Shown here piece after piece: positions 55,407 to 63,992 of a DNA stretch of 64,000 bases. Made by a program: the position numbers and the translations under genes. How positions within the stretch are numbered: the stretch's first letter is position 1; each line of letters starts with the position of its first letter. Below the pieces are notes generated by a model. It did no database searches. It had not been told where the DNA came from and saw nothing but the letters and a program-made list of their open reading frames with translations. Source of the stretch: Streptomyces phaeolivaceus. GTDB taxonomy: Bacteria; Actinomycetota; Actinomycetes; Streptomycetales; Streptomycetaceae. The stretch covers positions 8,618,001 through 8,682,000 of the forward strand of contig NZ_CP045096.1 in assembly GCF_009184865.1 (NCBI RefSeq), written 5' to 3'.

Positions 55407-56900
55407 TCAGTGGAAGGGCACGGGCCGGTAGACCGTCAGTGCCTCCGGGATCTTCCGGAGCGTCAGATCCCCCTGCGCCTCGGTGACTTCGCCGTCGTAC
55501 GCGAGGAGCGTGCCCGGCGCGATACCGTCCACCCGGAGCCGCCGTACGCGGACCGCCGCGTGGGCGGGGGTGCGGGTCAGCGGACCGGCGACGGCCGCGG
55601 CCAGCAGCCGCAGGGCCGGGCGGCGACCGCCGTGCACGACCCGGACGTCCAGCAGCCCGTCGGCCAGGTCGTAGCGCCGGACCGGGGCGAGGCCCAGCCG
55701 GTGGTACGTGCCGTTGCCCGCGAACAGCAGCCAGATCGGGCGGGGGCGGCCCTCGAAGGTGGCCTGCAGCGGATGCCGGCCGGAGCGCAGGACCCGCAGT
55801 GCCGCGATCACGCCCGCCGGCCAGCCGCCGACCATCCGCTCCCAGCGCTCGCGCTCCCGCACCAGTTCGGGATAGACGCCCAGGCTGAACGTGTTGATGA
55901 AGTGGCCCTCCGTGTCACCGGTCGCGAAGTGCCCCACGTCCACCCGGACGGCCTCGCCCTTGCGCACGGCACGGCCCAGGTCGCGCACGTCCTCCACCCC
56001 GAGGTCGTACGCGAAGTGGTTGAGGGTGCCGCCGGGGAGTACGGCGAGGGGGAGGCCGTGGCGCAGGGCGACCTCGGCGGCGGCGTTCACCGTGCCGTCG
56101 CCGCCGCACACGCCGAGTACCCGGGCGTGGGTGGCCGCCTTCTCCAACTCGGCCTTCACGTCCTCCGGTTCGCACTCCACGGTCTCGGCGCCCGGCAGCA
56201 CGTCCCGCAGGGCGCGCGCCCGGTCCGAGGTCCCCGAGGCCCGGTTGGCGATCACCACCAGGCCGTGGCCGTCCGGCAGCGCGGGCGCGTCCACGTACGG
56301 GCGGCCGGGCGGCGGGAGCTGGTCGCGGGTCGGCACGATGCCGCGTACGGCGTAGGCGGCGCCCACGCCCAGGGCGGCGCCCACCAGGACGTCGCTCGGG
56401 AAGTGCACGCCCGTGTACACGCGGGACAGCGCGACGGCGGTCGCCAGCGGGGCGACGGCGGCGCCCCAGCCGCGGGACTCCAGGGCGACGCCGGCCGCGA
56501 AGGCGGCGGCGGAGGCGGAGTGGCCCGACGGGAAGGACGTGGTGATCGGCTGCCGCTTCAGCCGGCGGGGCAGCGGGACGTTGTCCAGGCCCGGCCGGGG
56601 GCGGCGGATCGAGCGCTTGCCGAGGGTGTTGATCGTCGCCGAGGCGAGGGCGAGGGAGGCGACGCCCCGGACGGCCGCCCTGCGGGCCCGGGGGCTCCGG
56701 GTCGCCGCGATCGCCGCCGCCGTGGCGAACCACAGCACGCCGTGGTTCGCGGCGCGGCTCAGCTTCGGCAGGAGGGGGTGGGCACCCGGCCAGTCGCGGG
56801 TCGCCACCGCGTTGAAGAGGCGGCTGTCCGCGGCGAGGAAACGGTCGCGGAGGATGTGGTGGCCCGGGGGGCGGACGGTGAGGTCGACGTCTGGGGTCAT
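55407..56900 (-). CDS. PAP2 phosphatase fused to diacylglycerol/sphingosine kinase-type lipid kinase
   Basis: A 497-residue fusion. The N-terminal PAP2 domain (about 1-215) is membrane-embedded and has KRSIRRPRP, SFPSGHSASA and SRVYTGVHFPSDV, the three phosphatase motifs. The C-terminal half is a DAGK catalytic domain with ANRASGTSDRA, CGGDGTVNAAAEVAL and LPGGTLNHFAYDL. The halves have opposite chemistry, dephosphorylating and phosphorylating lipids, so the true reaction of the pair is unclear. Start MTPDVD at 56900. Confidence 0.92.
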   Translation of the reverse strand: MTPDVDLTVRPPGHHILRDRFLAADSRLFNAVATRDWPGAHPLLPKLSRAANHGVLWFATAAAIAATRSPRARRAAVRGVASLALASATINTLGKRSIRRPRPGLDNVPLPRRLKRQPITTSFPSGHSASAAAFAAGVALESRGWGAAVAPLATAVALSRVYTGVHFPSDVLVGAALGVGAAYAVRGIVPTRDQLPPPGRPYVDAPALPDGHGLVVIANRASGTSDRARALRDVLPGAETVECEPEDVKAELEKAATHARVLGVCGGDGTVNAAAEVALRHGLPLAVLPGGTLNHFAYDLGVEDVRDLGRAVRKGEAVRVDVGHFATGDTEGHFINTFSLGVYPELVRERERWERMVGGWPAGVIAALRVLRSGRHPLQATFEGRPRPIWLLFAGNGTYHRLGLAPVRRYDLADGLLDVRVVHGGRRPALRLLAAAVAGPLTRTPAHAAVRVRRLRVDGIAPGTLLAYDGEVTEAQGDLTLRKIPEALTVYRPVPFH

Positions 56901-57233
56901 GTGTCCACGGGTACCCCATGCCGGGGGAAGCGTGTCGGGCGGGGTGGGGTTGGGTGACGGGGCGGGGTCGGGTGGGTGTGGGTGGCGTTGCGTTGCCGGG
57001 TGCGGGTTCGGTGGGGCTTCTCGCGCAGTTCCCCGCGCCCCTGAAGAAGCAGGGGCTGCGCCCCGTGCTTTTTCGGCCCGAAAGGGCCGGAGGCTCTTGA
57101 GAGGCGCGGGGAACTGCGCGAGAAGCCCCCACCGGACCCGCGCCCGGCAACCCAACCCCACCCCGCGGCCGGACCACGGTCGCTGGGGAAATGGATTTGC
57201 TCGGGGGGTTGCTCGGCTCGGAGAATGCGGCGC
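56901..57233. other. Intergenic region holding the cloverleaf repeat
   Basis: Most of the 333 bp is the dispersed element and its G-rich flanks. Promoters for the divergent genes must be in the remaining short flanks (56901-57000, 57140-57220). No gene or other RNA recognised. Confidence 0.6.
57013..57129. repeat. Complete cloverleaf-forming dispersed repeat (copy 3)
   Basis: Perfect 27-bp arms at 57013-57039 and 57103-57129 (core CGCGCAGTTCCCCGCGCC) enclose two internal hairpins: an AGCA-GGGG / CCCC-TGCT stem at about 57048-57070 and CGGCCC-GAAA-GGGCCG at 57074-57089 with a GNRA tetraloop. Related partial copies are at 8446, 17330 and 61958. Located between the divergent lipid-kinase and ABC-F genes. 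Confidence 0.9.
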
Positions 57234-58853
57234 ATGGGACATCTCGAAGCCGCTCATCTGGAGTACTACCTGCCGGACGGGAGGGCGCTGCTCGGGGATG
57301 TGTCCTTTCGGGTGGGGGAGGGCGCGGTCGTCGCGCTGGTCGGGCCGAACGGGGCCGGGAAGACGACGTTGCTGCGGCTGATCTCCGGGGAGCTGAAGCC
57401 GCACGGCGGTTCGGTGACCGTCAGCGGCGGGCTCGGGGTGATGCGGCAGTTCGTCGGGTCCGTGCGCGACGAGACGACCGTGCGGGACCTCCTGGTGTCG
57501 GTGGCCCAGCCGAGGATCCGCGAGGCCGCGCGGGCCGTCGACACCGCGGAGCACGGGATCATGACCGTGGACGACGAGGCGGCCCAGCTGACGTACGCGC
57601 AGGCCCTCTCCGACTGGGCCGAGGTCCGCGGCTACGAGGCCGAGACCCTGTGGGACATGTGCACCATGGCCGCGCTGGGCGTCCCGTACGACAAGGCGCA
57701 GTGGCGGCAGGTGCGGACGCTCTCCGGCGGTGAGCAGAAGCGGCTCGTGCTGGAGGCGCTGCTGCGCGGCACCGAGCAGGTCCTCCTCCTCGACGAGCCC
57801 GACAACTACCTCGACGTACCCGGCAAGCGCTGGCTGGAGGAGCGGCTCAAGGAGACCCGCAAGACGGTGCTCTTCGTCTCCCACGACCGCGAACTGCTCT
57901 CCCGCGCCGCCGAGAAGATCGTGAGCGTGGAGCCGGGCCCGGCGGGCGCGGACGCCTGGGTGCACGGCGGCGGCTTCGCCACCTACCACGAGGCGCGGGC
58001 ACAGCGCTTCGAGCGCTTCGAGGAACTGCGCAGGCGCTGGGACGAGAAGCACGAGCAGCTGAAGAAGCTCGTCCTGAACCTCCGGCAGGCGGCCGAGAAC
58101 AGCGTCGCGATGGCCTCCCGCTACCAGGCCGCCCAGACCCGGCTGCGCAAGTTCGAGGAGGCGGGCCCGCCGCCCGAGCCGCCGCGCGAGCAGGACATCA
58201 CCATGCGGCTCAAGGGCGGCCGTACCGGCGTAAGGGCCGTCACCTGCAAGGCACTTGAGCTGACCGGCCTGATGAAACCCTTCGACCTGGAGGTCTTCTA
58301 CGGCGAGCGGGTCGCCGTCCTCGGCTCCAACGGCTCGGGCAAGTCCCACTTCCTGCGGCTGCTCGCCGGGGACGACGTTGCCCACACGGGGGAGTGGAAG
58401 CTCGGCGCCAGGGTCCTGCCGGGGCACTTCGCGCAGACGCACGCCCATCCGGAGCTGGAGGGGCGGACACTGCTCGACATCCTGTGGAAGGAGCACGCCC
58501 AGGACCGGGGCGCCGCCATGTCCCGGCTGCGCCGCTACGAGCTGACCAAGCAGGCCGAACAGTCCTTCGACCGTCTCTCCGGCGGCCAGCAGGCCCGCTT
58601 CCAGATCCTGCTGCTGGAGTTGCAGGGCGTCACCGCCCTGCTGCTCGACGAGCCCACCGACAACCTCGACCTGGAGTCGGCGGAGGCGTTGCAGGAGGGC
58701 CTGGAGGCCTTCGACGGCACGGTCCTCGCCGTCACCCACGACCGCTGGTTCGCGCGCTCGTTCGATCGTTTTCTGGTCTTCGGCTCCGACGGCCGCGTAC
58801 GGGAGACCCAGGAGCCCGTGTGGGACGAGCGCCGGGTGGCGCGCGCCCGCTAG
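57234..58853 (+). CDS. ABC-F family ATPase
   Basis: A 539-residue protein with two ABC ATPase domains and no membrane segment. Domain 1: GPNGAGKTTLLRLISG, signature LSGGEQKR, LLDEPDNYLD. Domain 2: GSNGSGKSHFLRLLAG, LSGGQQAR, LLDEPTDNLDLES and THDRWF. A charged linker helix (FERFEELRRRWDEKHEQLKK) joins them. ABC-F proteins act on the ribosome; some protect it from antibiotics, others control translation. Start at 57234 has GGAG upstream; ATG 57225 is too close to it. Confidence 0.92.
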   Translation: MGHLEAAHLEYYLPDGRALLGDVSFRVGEGAVVALVGPNGAGKTTLLRLISGELKPHGGSVTVSGGLGVMRQFVGSVRDETTVRDLLVSVAQPRIREAARAVDTAEHGIMTVDDEAAQLTYAQALSDWAEVRGYEAETLWDMCTMAALGVPYDKAQWRQVRTLSGGEQKRLVLEALLRGTEQVLLLDEPDNYLDVPGKRWLEERLKETRKTVLFVSHDRELLSRAAEKIVSVEPGPAGADAWVHGGGFATYHEARAQRFERFEELRRRWDEKHEQLKKLVLNLRQAAENSVAMASRYQAAQTRLRKFEEAGPPPEPPREQDITMRLKGGRTGVRAVTCKALELTGLMKPFDLEVFYGERVAVLGSNGSGKSHFLRLLAGDDVAHTGEWKLGARVLPGHFAQTHAHPELEGRTLLDILWKEHAQDRGAAMSRLRRYELTKQAEQSFDRLSGGQQARFQILLLELQGVTALLLDEPTDNLDLESAEALQEGLEAFDGTVLAVTHDRWFARSFDRFLVFGSDGRVRETQEPVWDERRVARAR

Positions 58854-58876
58854 CCCGTCGGCCCGCACGGCGGCAG

Positions 58877-58897
58877 CCGCGCGGGCCGGCCGCGCGG
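58877..58897 (+). terminator. Hairpin after the ABC-F gene
   Basis: Two copies of the self-complementary CCGCGCGG separated by GCCGG can form an 8-bp stem 24 bp after the stop codon. Probable terminator, no T tract. Confidence 0.6.
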
Positions 58898-58970
58898 GGC
58901 CGTCGCACGAGGGGCCGGGCCCGGGATGTTCGTACAGTGGAGGGAGGACCACGACGATCGGGGTACCACC

Positions 58971-59198
58971 ATGACCGGAGTGCACCCGGACCAGCTGGAC
59001 GATCAGCAGTTGATGAAGGAGCTGGAGTCGATCCACCGTACGCGGCACGACACGCTGCTGCACGGCTCGATCGAGGCGCTGCGCACCCACAACGAGCGGA
59101 TGGCGCAGCTGGAGGGCGAGTATCTGCGCCGCCATCCGCGTCGGCCGGTCGTCCCGGGCCGCACGAGGGACGGCGCGCGGGAGCGAGGGCCGGCATGA
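58971..59198 (+). CDS. Small conserved hypothetical protein (DUF6158-like)
   Basis: A 75-residue soluble helical protein: LDDQQLMKELESIHRTRHDT, LLHGSIEALRTHNERMAQLE and GEYLRRHP. This pattern is common in actinomycetes and of unknown function. ATG 58971 lies in a purine-rich context. It overlaps the next gene by ATGA, so the two are co-translated; a functional link to a DinB/mycothiol-type protein is possible but unproven. Confidence 0.8.
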   Translation: MTGVHPDQLDDQQLMKELESIHRTRHDTLLHGSIEALRTHNERMAQLEGEYLRRHPRRPVVPGRTRDGARERGPA

Positions 59199-59794
59199 CG
59201 GACGGCACGACACCGCAGTCGCGGGACAGCGTGCTGCTCACCCGGCACGCCGAGGCGCAGGACCTGTTCGGCGCGCGGGTCCACGCCGTCCGTGACGACC
59301 AGTGGGGGTCGGGCACCCCGTGCGCCGAGTGGTCGGTGCGCGACCTCGTCAACCATCTCGTGTCCGAGCAGTTGTGGGTGCCGTCGCTGGTGCGGGACGG
59401 CTGCATGATCGAGGAGGTCGGCGACACGTTCGAGGGGGATCTGCTGGGGCCGGACCCCGCGGTCTCCTGGGACACCGCCGCGCACTCCGCACGGGAGGCG
59501 TTCGGCGCGCCCGGCGCCCTCGAACGCACGGTTCATCTGTCCTACGGGGACACCCCGGCGACCGCGTACTGCGCGCAGATGGTCGCCGATCTCGTCGTGC
59601 ACACGTGGGATCTCGCGCGGGCGATCGGGGCGGACGAGCGGCTGCCGGGGGTGCTGGTGCGGTTCGCGGCGGAGGAGATCGCTCCGTACGCCGGTGAGTT
59701 GGAGAAGAGCGGGTTGTTCGGGGCGCCGGTGGAGCCACCCGCGCGGGCCGACGCCCAGACCAGGCTGCTGTGCCTGCTCGGGCGCCGGCCTTAG
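59195..59794 (+). CDS. DinB/maleylpyruvate-isomerase-fold protein (TIGR03086 type)
   Basis: A 199-residue four-helix-bundle protein. RVHAVRDDQWGSGTPCAEWS followed by VRDLVNHLVSEQLW is the typical start with the first metal His, and VADLVVHTWDLARAIG gives the second metal His. Members often use mycothiol as cofactor or substrate. No further specificity can be read. Convergent overlap with the CBS-domain gene. Confidence 0.87.
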   Translation: MTDGTTPQSRDSVLLTRHAEAQDLFGARVHAVRDDQWGSGTPCAEWSVRDLVNHLVSEQLWVPSLVRDGCMIEEVGDTFEGDLLGPDPAVSWDTAAHSAREAFGAPGALERTVHLSYGDTPATAYCAQMVADLVVHTWDLARAIGADERLPGVLVRFAAEEIAPYAGELEKSGLFGAPVEPPARADAQTRLLCLLGRRP

Positions 59795-60246
59795 CGCCTC
59801 AGGGTGCCGCCCGGGGCCTGAGAATCGGCCTCAGGGTGCCGCCCGGCTGATGTGGACGAGTGTGTCGAATCCGGGTCCTGTGCGACGGCCAGGTCGCCGA
59901 GGCCGACCATGCCCACCGCCCGCCCGTCCTCCAGGACCGGCAGCCGGCGTATCGCGTGGGCGCGCATCAGCCCGACCGCGGCGGACACCGCGTCGTCCGG
60001 GCCGATCACCACCGGGTCCGGGGTGCGGACGGCCTGGGCGCTCACCGTGAGCGGGTCGGCGCCGTCGGCGACGGCGCGCAACGTGATGTCGCGGTCGGTC
60101 AGGACCCCGACGACCCGCCCGTCCGTCGCGACGAGGACACCCCCGATGCCCTGGTCCCGCATCAGCTGCGCCGCCCCGACGAGCGAGGCGTCCGGACGGA
60201 CCGCCACCGCACCCGCCGTCATGACTTCCCTCACGAACTCGGCCAT
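59791..60246 (-). CDS. CBS-pair domain protein
   Basis: A 151-residue protein with two CBS motifs: REVMTAGAVAVRPDASLVGA to GVLVATDGRVVGVLTDRDIT, and VRTPDPVVIGPDDAVSAAVG to RLPVLEDGRAVGMVGLGDLA. Such stand-alone CBS pairs bind adenine nucleotides and act as energy sensors. The last 20 residues are low-complexity. Start MAEFVREV at 60246. Confidence 0.93.
   Translation of the reverse strand: MAEFVREVMTAGAVAVRPDASLVGAAQLMRDQGIGGVLVATDGRVVGVLTDRDITLRAVADGADPLTVSAQAVRTPDPVVIGPDDAVSAAVGLMRAHAIRRLPVLEDGRAVGMVGLGDLAVAQDPDSTHSSTSAGRHPEADSQAPGGTLRR
59797..59846. repeat. 18-bp direct repeat at the CBS gene 3' end
   Basis: CCTCAGGGTGCCGCCCGG occurs at 59797-59814 and 59829-59846. The 32-bp period puts the copies in different frames of the CBS-domain gene, so this is a DNA-level duplication. 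Confidence 0.8.
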
Positions 60247-60337
60247 GGCTCTCCGGGCCCTTCGTCGCGCCGCCCCGACCGCGGGGGGCACGCCCACGCG
60301 GGCGTGCCGTGGCCCGCAGTACCCGCGAGCAGGAGGC

Positions 60338-60754
60338 CTATGTGAGCCGGTCCGGCGCGGAATCCCCACCGGTCTCGTCCCGGGCGTGGACCACCGCCTC
60401 CGCGAGCCGGTGCGCCGATTCGTAGCGCGCCTCGCGCGGCAGCCGCTCCAGGGGCTCCACCAGCGCGTCCGGGGCGTGCCGGTCCCGCAGGACCCGGATC
60501 AGCTCGGCGGGGCCCGCCGGGAAGGACGTACGGCCCAGGACCCGGGCCAGTTCCAGCCGCAGGGTCTCCACCCCGGCGGGATCACGGCTCGGGGTCACCG
60601 GCCCGTACGCCACCTCCGGGTCGTCCTCGGCGTACGGCTCCGGGTCGTGCCACTCCTCCGTGCGCGTGGGATGCCCCGAACGGAGCAGTCCTTGGAGTTC
60701 CTGCTTCATCTCGTCGTCGCGGTGGGCGCTCAGGCGGTCGCTGCCTCGCTGCAT
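60338..60754 (-). CDS. DUF2795-like small protein
   Basis: A 138-residue protein. A charged N-terminal half (QRGSDRLSAHRDDEMKQELQ and an acidic Pro-rich stretch) precedes RLELARVLGRTSFPAGPAEL and DALVEPLERLPREARYESAH, which resembles the DUF2795 helical domain. Function unknown; such proteins occur near stress sigma factors in Streptomyces, which fits the neighbouring divergent sigma gene. GGAGGGG precedes the ATG. Confidence 0.75.
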   Translation of the reverse strand: MQRGSDRLSAHRDDEMKQELQGLLRSGHPTRTEEWHDPEPYAEDDPEVAYGPVTPSRDPAGVETLRLELARVLGRTSFPAGPAELIRVLRDRHAPDALVEPLERLPREARYESAHRLAEAVVHARDETGGDSAPDRLT

Positions 60755-61102
60755 GACTCCCCTCCAGATGGGATCTTCGTGGCCCTCGCGTACCCGAACA
60801 CCCCTCGCCGACACTGACGCGTTCCGTCCGGTTCCGCCGCGAGATGTGGTCCGCGGCCGTCGTGCCCATACTGGATGTCCCGGGGTGCGGTCTCCCGAGA
60901 CAGTCACCCGCGGGCGGAACGAGAAATCCCGAATGTGTTTGCCGTGCATGATCCGGGGCAGGCGCATAACAGTGCTTCGGACAGGAGGCACGTCCGTGGA
61001 AGTGGCGAGGTTTCCCTCACGGGTGTGCTGTCTCCTCCGCACGTCCGCGCCCCCACGGTGACCGTCCATCCCAGAGCACCATCCAGGGAGTTGCGACGCA
61101 CC
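60755..61102. other. Divergent intergenic region upstream of the sigma-factor gene
   Basis: Holds promoters for both flanking genes, a 21-codon upstream reading frame (60996-61061, listed separately) and nothing else recognised. Short A/T-rich stretches occur at 60925-60935 and 60965-60970. Confidence 0.55.
60996..61061 (+). CDS. Possible leader peptide upstream of the sigma factor
   Basis: GTG at 60996 is preceded by a perfect AGGAGG (60983-60988) and encodes 21 residues, MEVARFPSRVCCLLRTSAPPR, ending at TGA 61059. It stops 41 bp before the sigma-factor ATG. The strong ribosome site, adjacent Cys-Cys and late Arg codons are suggestive of a regulatory leader, but no known leader family was matched. 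Confidence 0.4.
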   Translation: MEVARFPSRVCCLLRTSAPPR

Positions 61103-61891
61103 ATGCGTACTCAGGCGAAGCACCACCCGCACGACGACGCCCCCGACACCGCGGAGGCCTTCCGCAAGCTGGCCGCGCTTCCCCCGGGTCAGCAGCGGGA
61201 CACCCTGCGTGACCAGATCATCGAGGCGTGGCTCCCGATGGCCGAACGGCTGGCGGGACGGTTCCGCAACCGCGGCGAGAGCTACGACGATCTGCGTCAG
61301 GTCGCGTCGCTCGGCCTGGTCAAGGCCGTCGACCGTTACGACCCCGAGCTGGGCAACGCCTTCGAGAGCTACGCCGTCCCCACCGTCACCGGTGAGATCA
61401 AGCGGCACTTCCGCGACCACATGTGGACCCTGCACGTGCCCCGCCGGGTCCAGGACCTGCGCAATCGCGTGCGGTTCGCCAGTCAGGACCTGTCCCAGAC
61501 GATCCCCGGGCGACGGCCGACCGTCGCGGAGATCGCGGCCCACGCGAACATGACCGAGGAGGACGTGCAGGTCGGGCTCGAAGCCCTGGAGAGCTTCACG
61601 GCGCTGTCGCTGGACGCGGAGCTGCCGGGCAGCGAGGACGGGTACTCGCTCAGTGACGCGCTGGGGTCGCCCGATCCGGCGCTGGACACGGTGGTGGACC
61701 GGGAGGCCGTGAAGCCACGGCTGGCCGCGTTGCCCGAGCGGGAGCGGGCGATTCTGTACATGCGGTTCTTCGGGGACATGACGCAGAGCCGGATCGCGGA
61801 GCAGTTGGGGATCTCGCAGATGCATGTGTCGCGGCTGATCAGTCGGTGCTGTGACCGGTTGCGGGATCAGGTGATGAAGGACGCGGTGTAG
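61103..61891 (+). CDS. SigB/SigF-class alternative sigma factor
   Basis: A 262-residue sigma-70-family group 3 factor. Region 2: RNRGESYDDLRQVASLGLVK and AVDRYDPELGNAFESYAVPT; region 3 with VPRRVQDLRNRVRFASQDLS; region 4 ALPERERAILYMRFFGDMTQ then SRIAEQLGISQMHVSRLIS. This is the SigB/SigF/WhiG-like stress and development class. No anti-sigma gene is adjacent; the SpoIIE-type phosphatase at 36571 could act in such a network. ATG 61103 has a modest GGGAG 12 bases upstream. Confidence 0.93.
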   Translation: MRTQAKHHPHDDAPDTAEAFRKLAALPPGQQRDTLRDQIIEAWLPMAERLAGRFRNRGESYDDLRQVASLGLVKAVDRYDPELGNAFESYAVPTVTGEIKRHFRDHMWTLHVPRRVQDLRNRVRFASQDLSQTIPGRRPTVAEIAAHANMTEEDVQVGLEALESFTALSLDAELPGSEDGYSLSDALGSPDPALDTVVDREAVKPRLAALPERERAILYMRFFGDMTQSRIAEQLGISQMHVSRLISRCCDRLRDQVMKDAV

Positions 61892-61957
61892 CTCCGCGGG
61901 GTGGGTGGGGGGTGGTGTGGTGGGCGTGTTGGGTTCGTTGTCGGGTGCGGGTTCGTC

Positions 61958-61990
61958 GTGGCTTGTCGCGCGGTTCCCCGCGCCCCTTGA
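61958..61990 (+). repeat. Dispersed repeat copy 4 (half element)
   Basis: GCTTGTCGCGCGGTTCCCCG then CGCCCCTTGACG, the left arm of the cloverleaf family with one change in the core. It lies between the convergent sigma-factor and PAS/GAF genes and may help terminate transcription. Confidence 0.8.
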
Positions 61991-62048
61991 CGATCGGCCC
62001 GGAGTTCCATGTGCCCCCTGATGGTGGGCCGTGGATCCATGCGCCCCC

Positions 62049-63158
62049 TCAGCTGGGGCGGGGTTGCATTGCCAGGGCTATGTGGCGGGACATGGTGTCC
62101 ATGGCCTGGGCCTCGGCCAGGGAGAAGGCCGGGCGGGGGCCCGCGCGGAAGAGGGTCAGGACGGCCTTGACGTGCCCGTTCGGGGTAGGGAGGGGCACCG
62201 TCAGCAGTGATGTCACGTCGGCTCTCACCAGGACCGGGGCGCCGGTGGTGTCGTGGCCGAAGGCGGTGGGGTCGGCCGGGCGGATCTGGAGGGCGGGGGA
62301 GCCGGCCCGCGCGGCGTCGACGACGAGGGGGCAGGTGGCGGGGTCCTGGGTCATCAGGAGCTTCGCCTCGCGCTCCGAGGGGGCCAGCACCGTCGTACGG
62401 GTGAGGCCCGGGGCCGTCGTGTCCGCGATCACCCAGTCGGCGAAACGGCCGTGCAGGACATGGGCCGCCCGGTCCAGGGCCGCGTCGGAAGGGGCGCCGA
62501 GCAGCGCCGTGGTCATGGCGTCGACCAGATCCATGAGGGCCGCGTGACGGGTGGTCTCGGTGAGGTTGGGCAGCGGGCGGAGCGGCTCGACGGCGGGCAT
62601 CCGGTGCCCGGCGGGCTGCAGGGTGACCAGCACGGTGTTGCGCGGCTCACCGCCGGGACGCAGCGCGGTGAGCGTGGCGCGCACCGGGAGCGAGGGGCGC
62701 TGCTGGAGGAACACATTGAGGCTGCGGTCGCCCTCGCCGCGCGCCACGGCCGCCGCCTGCGAACGGAACGCGCCCCGGTCGGAATGGGCGAGGAACCCGC
62801 TCAGCGGACGCCCCGTCGCATAGCCGGACCGAACACCGGTGAAGGCGGTCGCGGCCCGGTTGAGACGGCGCACCACCGTCTCACGGTCCACCAACAGCAC
62901 GGGCAGCGGCAGACTTTGGAAGACGGTCTTCAGCAACTGGTGTTCCCGCGCGGCCGACGGGGCGCCGCCGACCTGTCCCGATGTGCTCAGCCGCTCGTAC
63001 CGGGGCCACAACCGGTCGGCCGCGTGGTCGAGTTCGAAGATCGCCGCGTCCAGGACCGTCGGAAGATCACCGGTCGGTACCGAGCGGGCCGCCTTGAGCT
63101 CGGCGACCCGGCGCACGAAGTCCGCGAGTTCTTCACCGAATTCGTCCGTCTGCGTCAT
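62049..63158 (-). CDS. PAS-GAF sensor protein
   Basis: A 369-residue soluble regulator. A helical N-terminus precedes a PAS domain (VFQSLPLPVLLVDRETVVRR to GYATGRPLSGFLAHSD) and a C-terminal GAF domain (about 205-365, with SLLTVPLPTPNGHVKAVLTL). There is no output kinase, phosphatase or DNA-binding domain in the chain. It is divergent from the ANTAR regulator gene 117 bp away, a likely partner. Confidence 0.85.
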   Translation of the reverse strand: MTQTDEFGEELADFVRRVAELKAARSVPTGDLPTVLDAAIFELDHAADRLWPRYERLSTSGQVGGAPSAAREHQLLKTVFQSLPLPVLLVDRETVVRRLNRAATAFTGVRSGYATGRPLSGFLAHSDRGAFRSQAAAVARGEGDRSLNVFLQQRPSLPVRATLTALRPGGEPRNTVLVTLQPAGHRMPAVEPLRPLPNLTETTRHAALMDLVDAMTTALLGAPSDAALDRAAHVLHGRFADWVIADTTAPGLTRTTVLAPSEREAKLLMTQDPATCPLVVDAARAGSPALQIRPADPTAFGHDTTGAPVLVRADVTSLLTVPLPTPNGHVKAVLTLFRAGPRPAFSLAEAQAMDTMSRHIALAMQPRPS

Positions 63159-63275
63159 GCGACGAAAGTAATGCCTGGGAGGCGTTCACGGGGGAGGGGG
63201 CGGCGGGATCGAAAGCGGCACGTTCGTTTTCCGTGCGGGGGAGCGGGCAGGCGACCCGAAGAGGAGGCGTGCGTC

Positions 63276-63992
63276 ATGCCGGAAAGCGAACAACTCGGCC
63301 GCGTGGGCCGGGAATCGGCGGAATCCGCACATCCGGGCAGAAGACTCTCCGAACTCGTCGAACAGGCCGCCCGCTGCACCAGCGACTGCTGCGGAGCCAG
63401 CGGCATGGTCTCCGATTGCGGCACCGAGCGGCCCGCCGCCGTCACCCACCCCGACCTCGCCGGACTCGTCGCGGTCCAACTGCGCTCGGGCGACGGGCCG
63501 ATCCCGGCCGCGCTGGAGCGCGGTGAGCCCGTCGACTCCGCCGATCTGCTGCGGGAGGAACGCTGGCCGGCGTACCGGGCCGTGGCCCTCGACGCGGGCG
63601 TACGGTCCAGCGTCACCCTTCCCTTCAGGCGGGCCGGTCTCACCGTCACCCTCAGCCTCTACAGCTTCCGCCCGCACACCCTGGACGGCGCCCCGCACGG
63701 CCCCGCGCGCGCCCTCGGCGACCTCGCCGCCACCTGCATCGTCCGTGACCGCTCCTACCGGGCGGCCCTCACCGAGCTGGACCAGCTCGGCGCCGCCCTG
63801 CGCTCCCGGCCGGTCGTCGACCAGGCCTGCGGCATGGTCATGCATGTCCTCGGCTGCGACGCCGACACCGCGTTCACCGTCCTGCGCCGTATCTCCCAGG
63901 GCACCAACCGCAAACTGTCGGACGTCGCGTCGGCGGTGGTGGAGAAGAGGGGCCGGGGCCTGGAGCGGGAACTCGTCTCGCTCTCCGGCTGA
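63276..63992 (+). CDS. GAF-ANTAR RNA-binding antiterminator regulator
   Basis: A 238-residue protein. The first 165 residues are GAF-like (SVTLPFRRAGLTVTLSLYSF and a helix with LGDLAATCIV). The C-terminal ANTAR domain is LRSRPVVDQACGMVMHVLGC and DADTAFTVLRRISQGTNRKL with SDVASAVV, a three-helix RNA-binding fold that prevents transcription termination. Cys residues C34, C38 and C39 cluster near the N-terminus. GAGGAGG precedes the ATG. Confidence 0.9.
   Translation: MPESEQLGRVGRESAESAHPGRRLSELVEQAARCTSDCCGASGMVSDCGTERPAAVTHPDLAGLVAVQLRSGDGPIPAALERGEPVDSADLLREERWPAYRAVALDAGVRSSVTLPFRRAGLTVTLSLYSFRPHTLDGAPHGPARALGDLAATCIVRDRSYRAALTELDQLGAALRSRPVVDQACGMVMHVLGCDADTAFTVLRRISQGTNRKLSDVASAVVEKRGRGLERELVSLSG

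Noticed and set aside
55407..59213. A 1268-codon open frame on the minus strand
   Set aside because: Only its first-listed C-terminal part (55407-56900) is a recognisable protein. The rest is antisense to the ABC-F gene and follows its third-position GC pattern.
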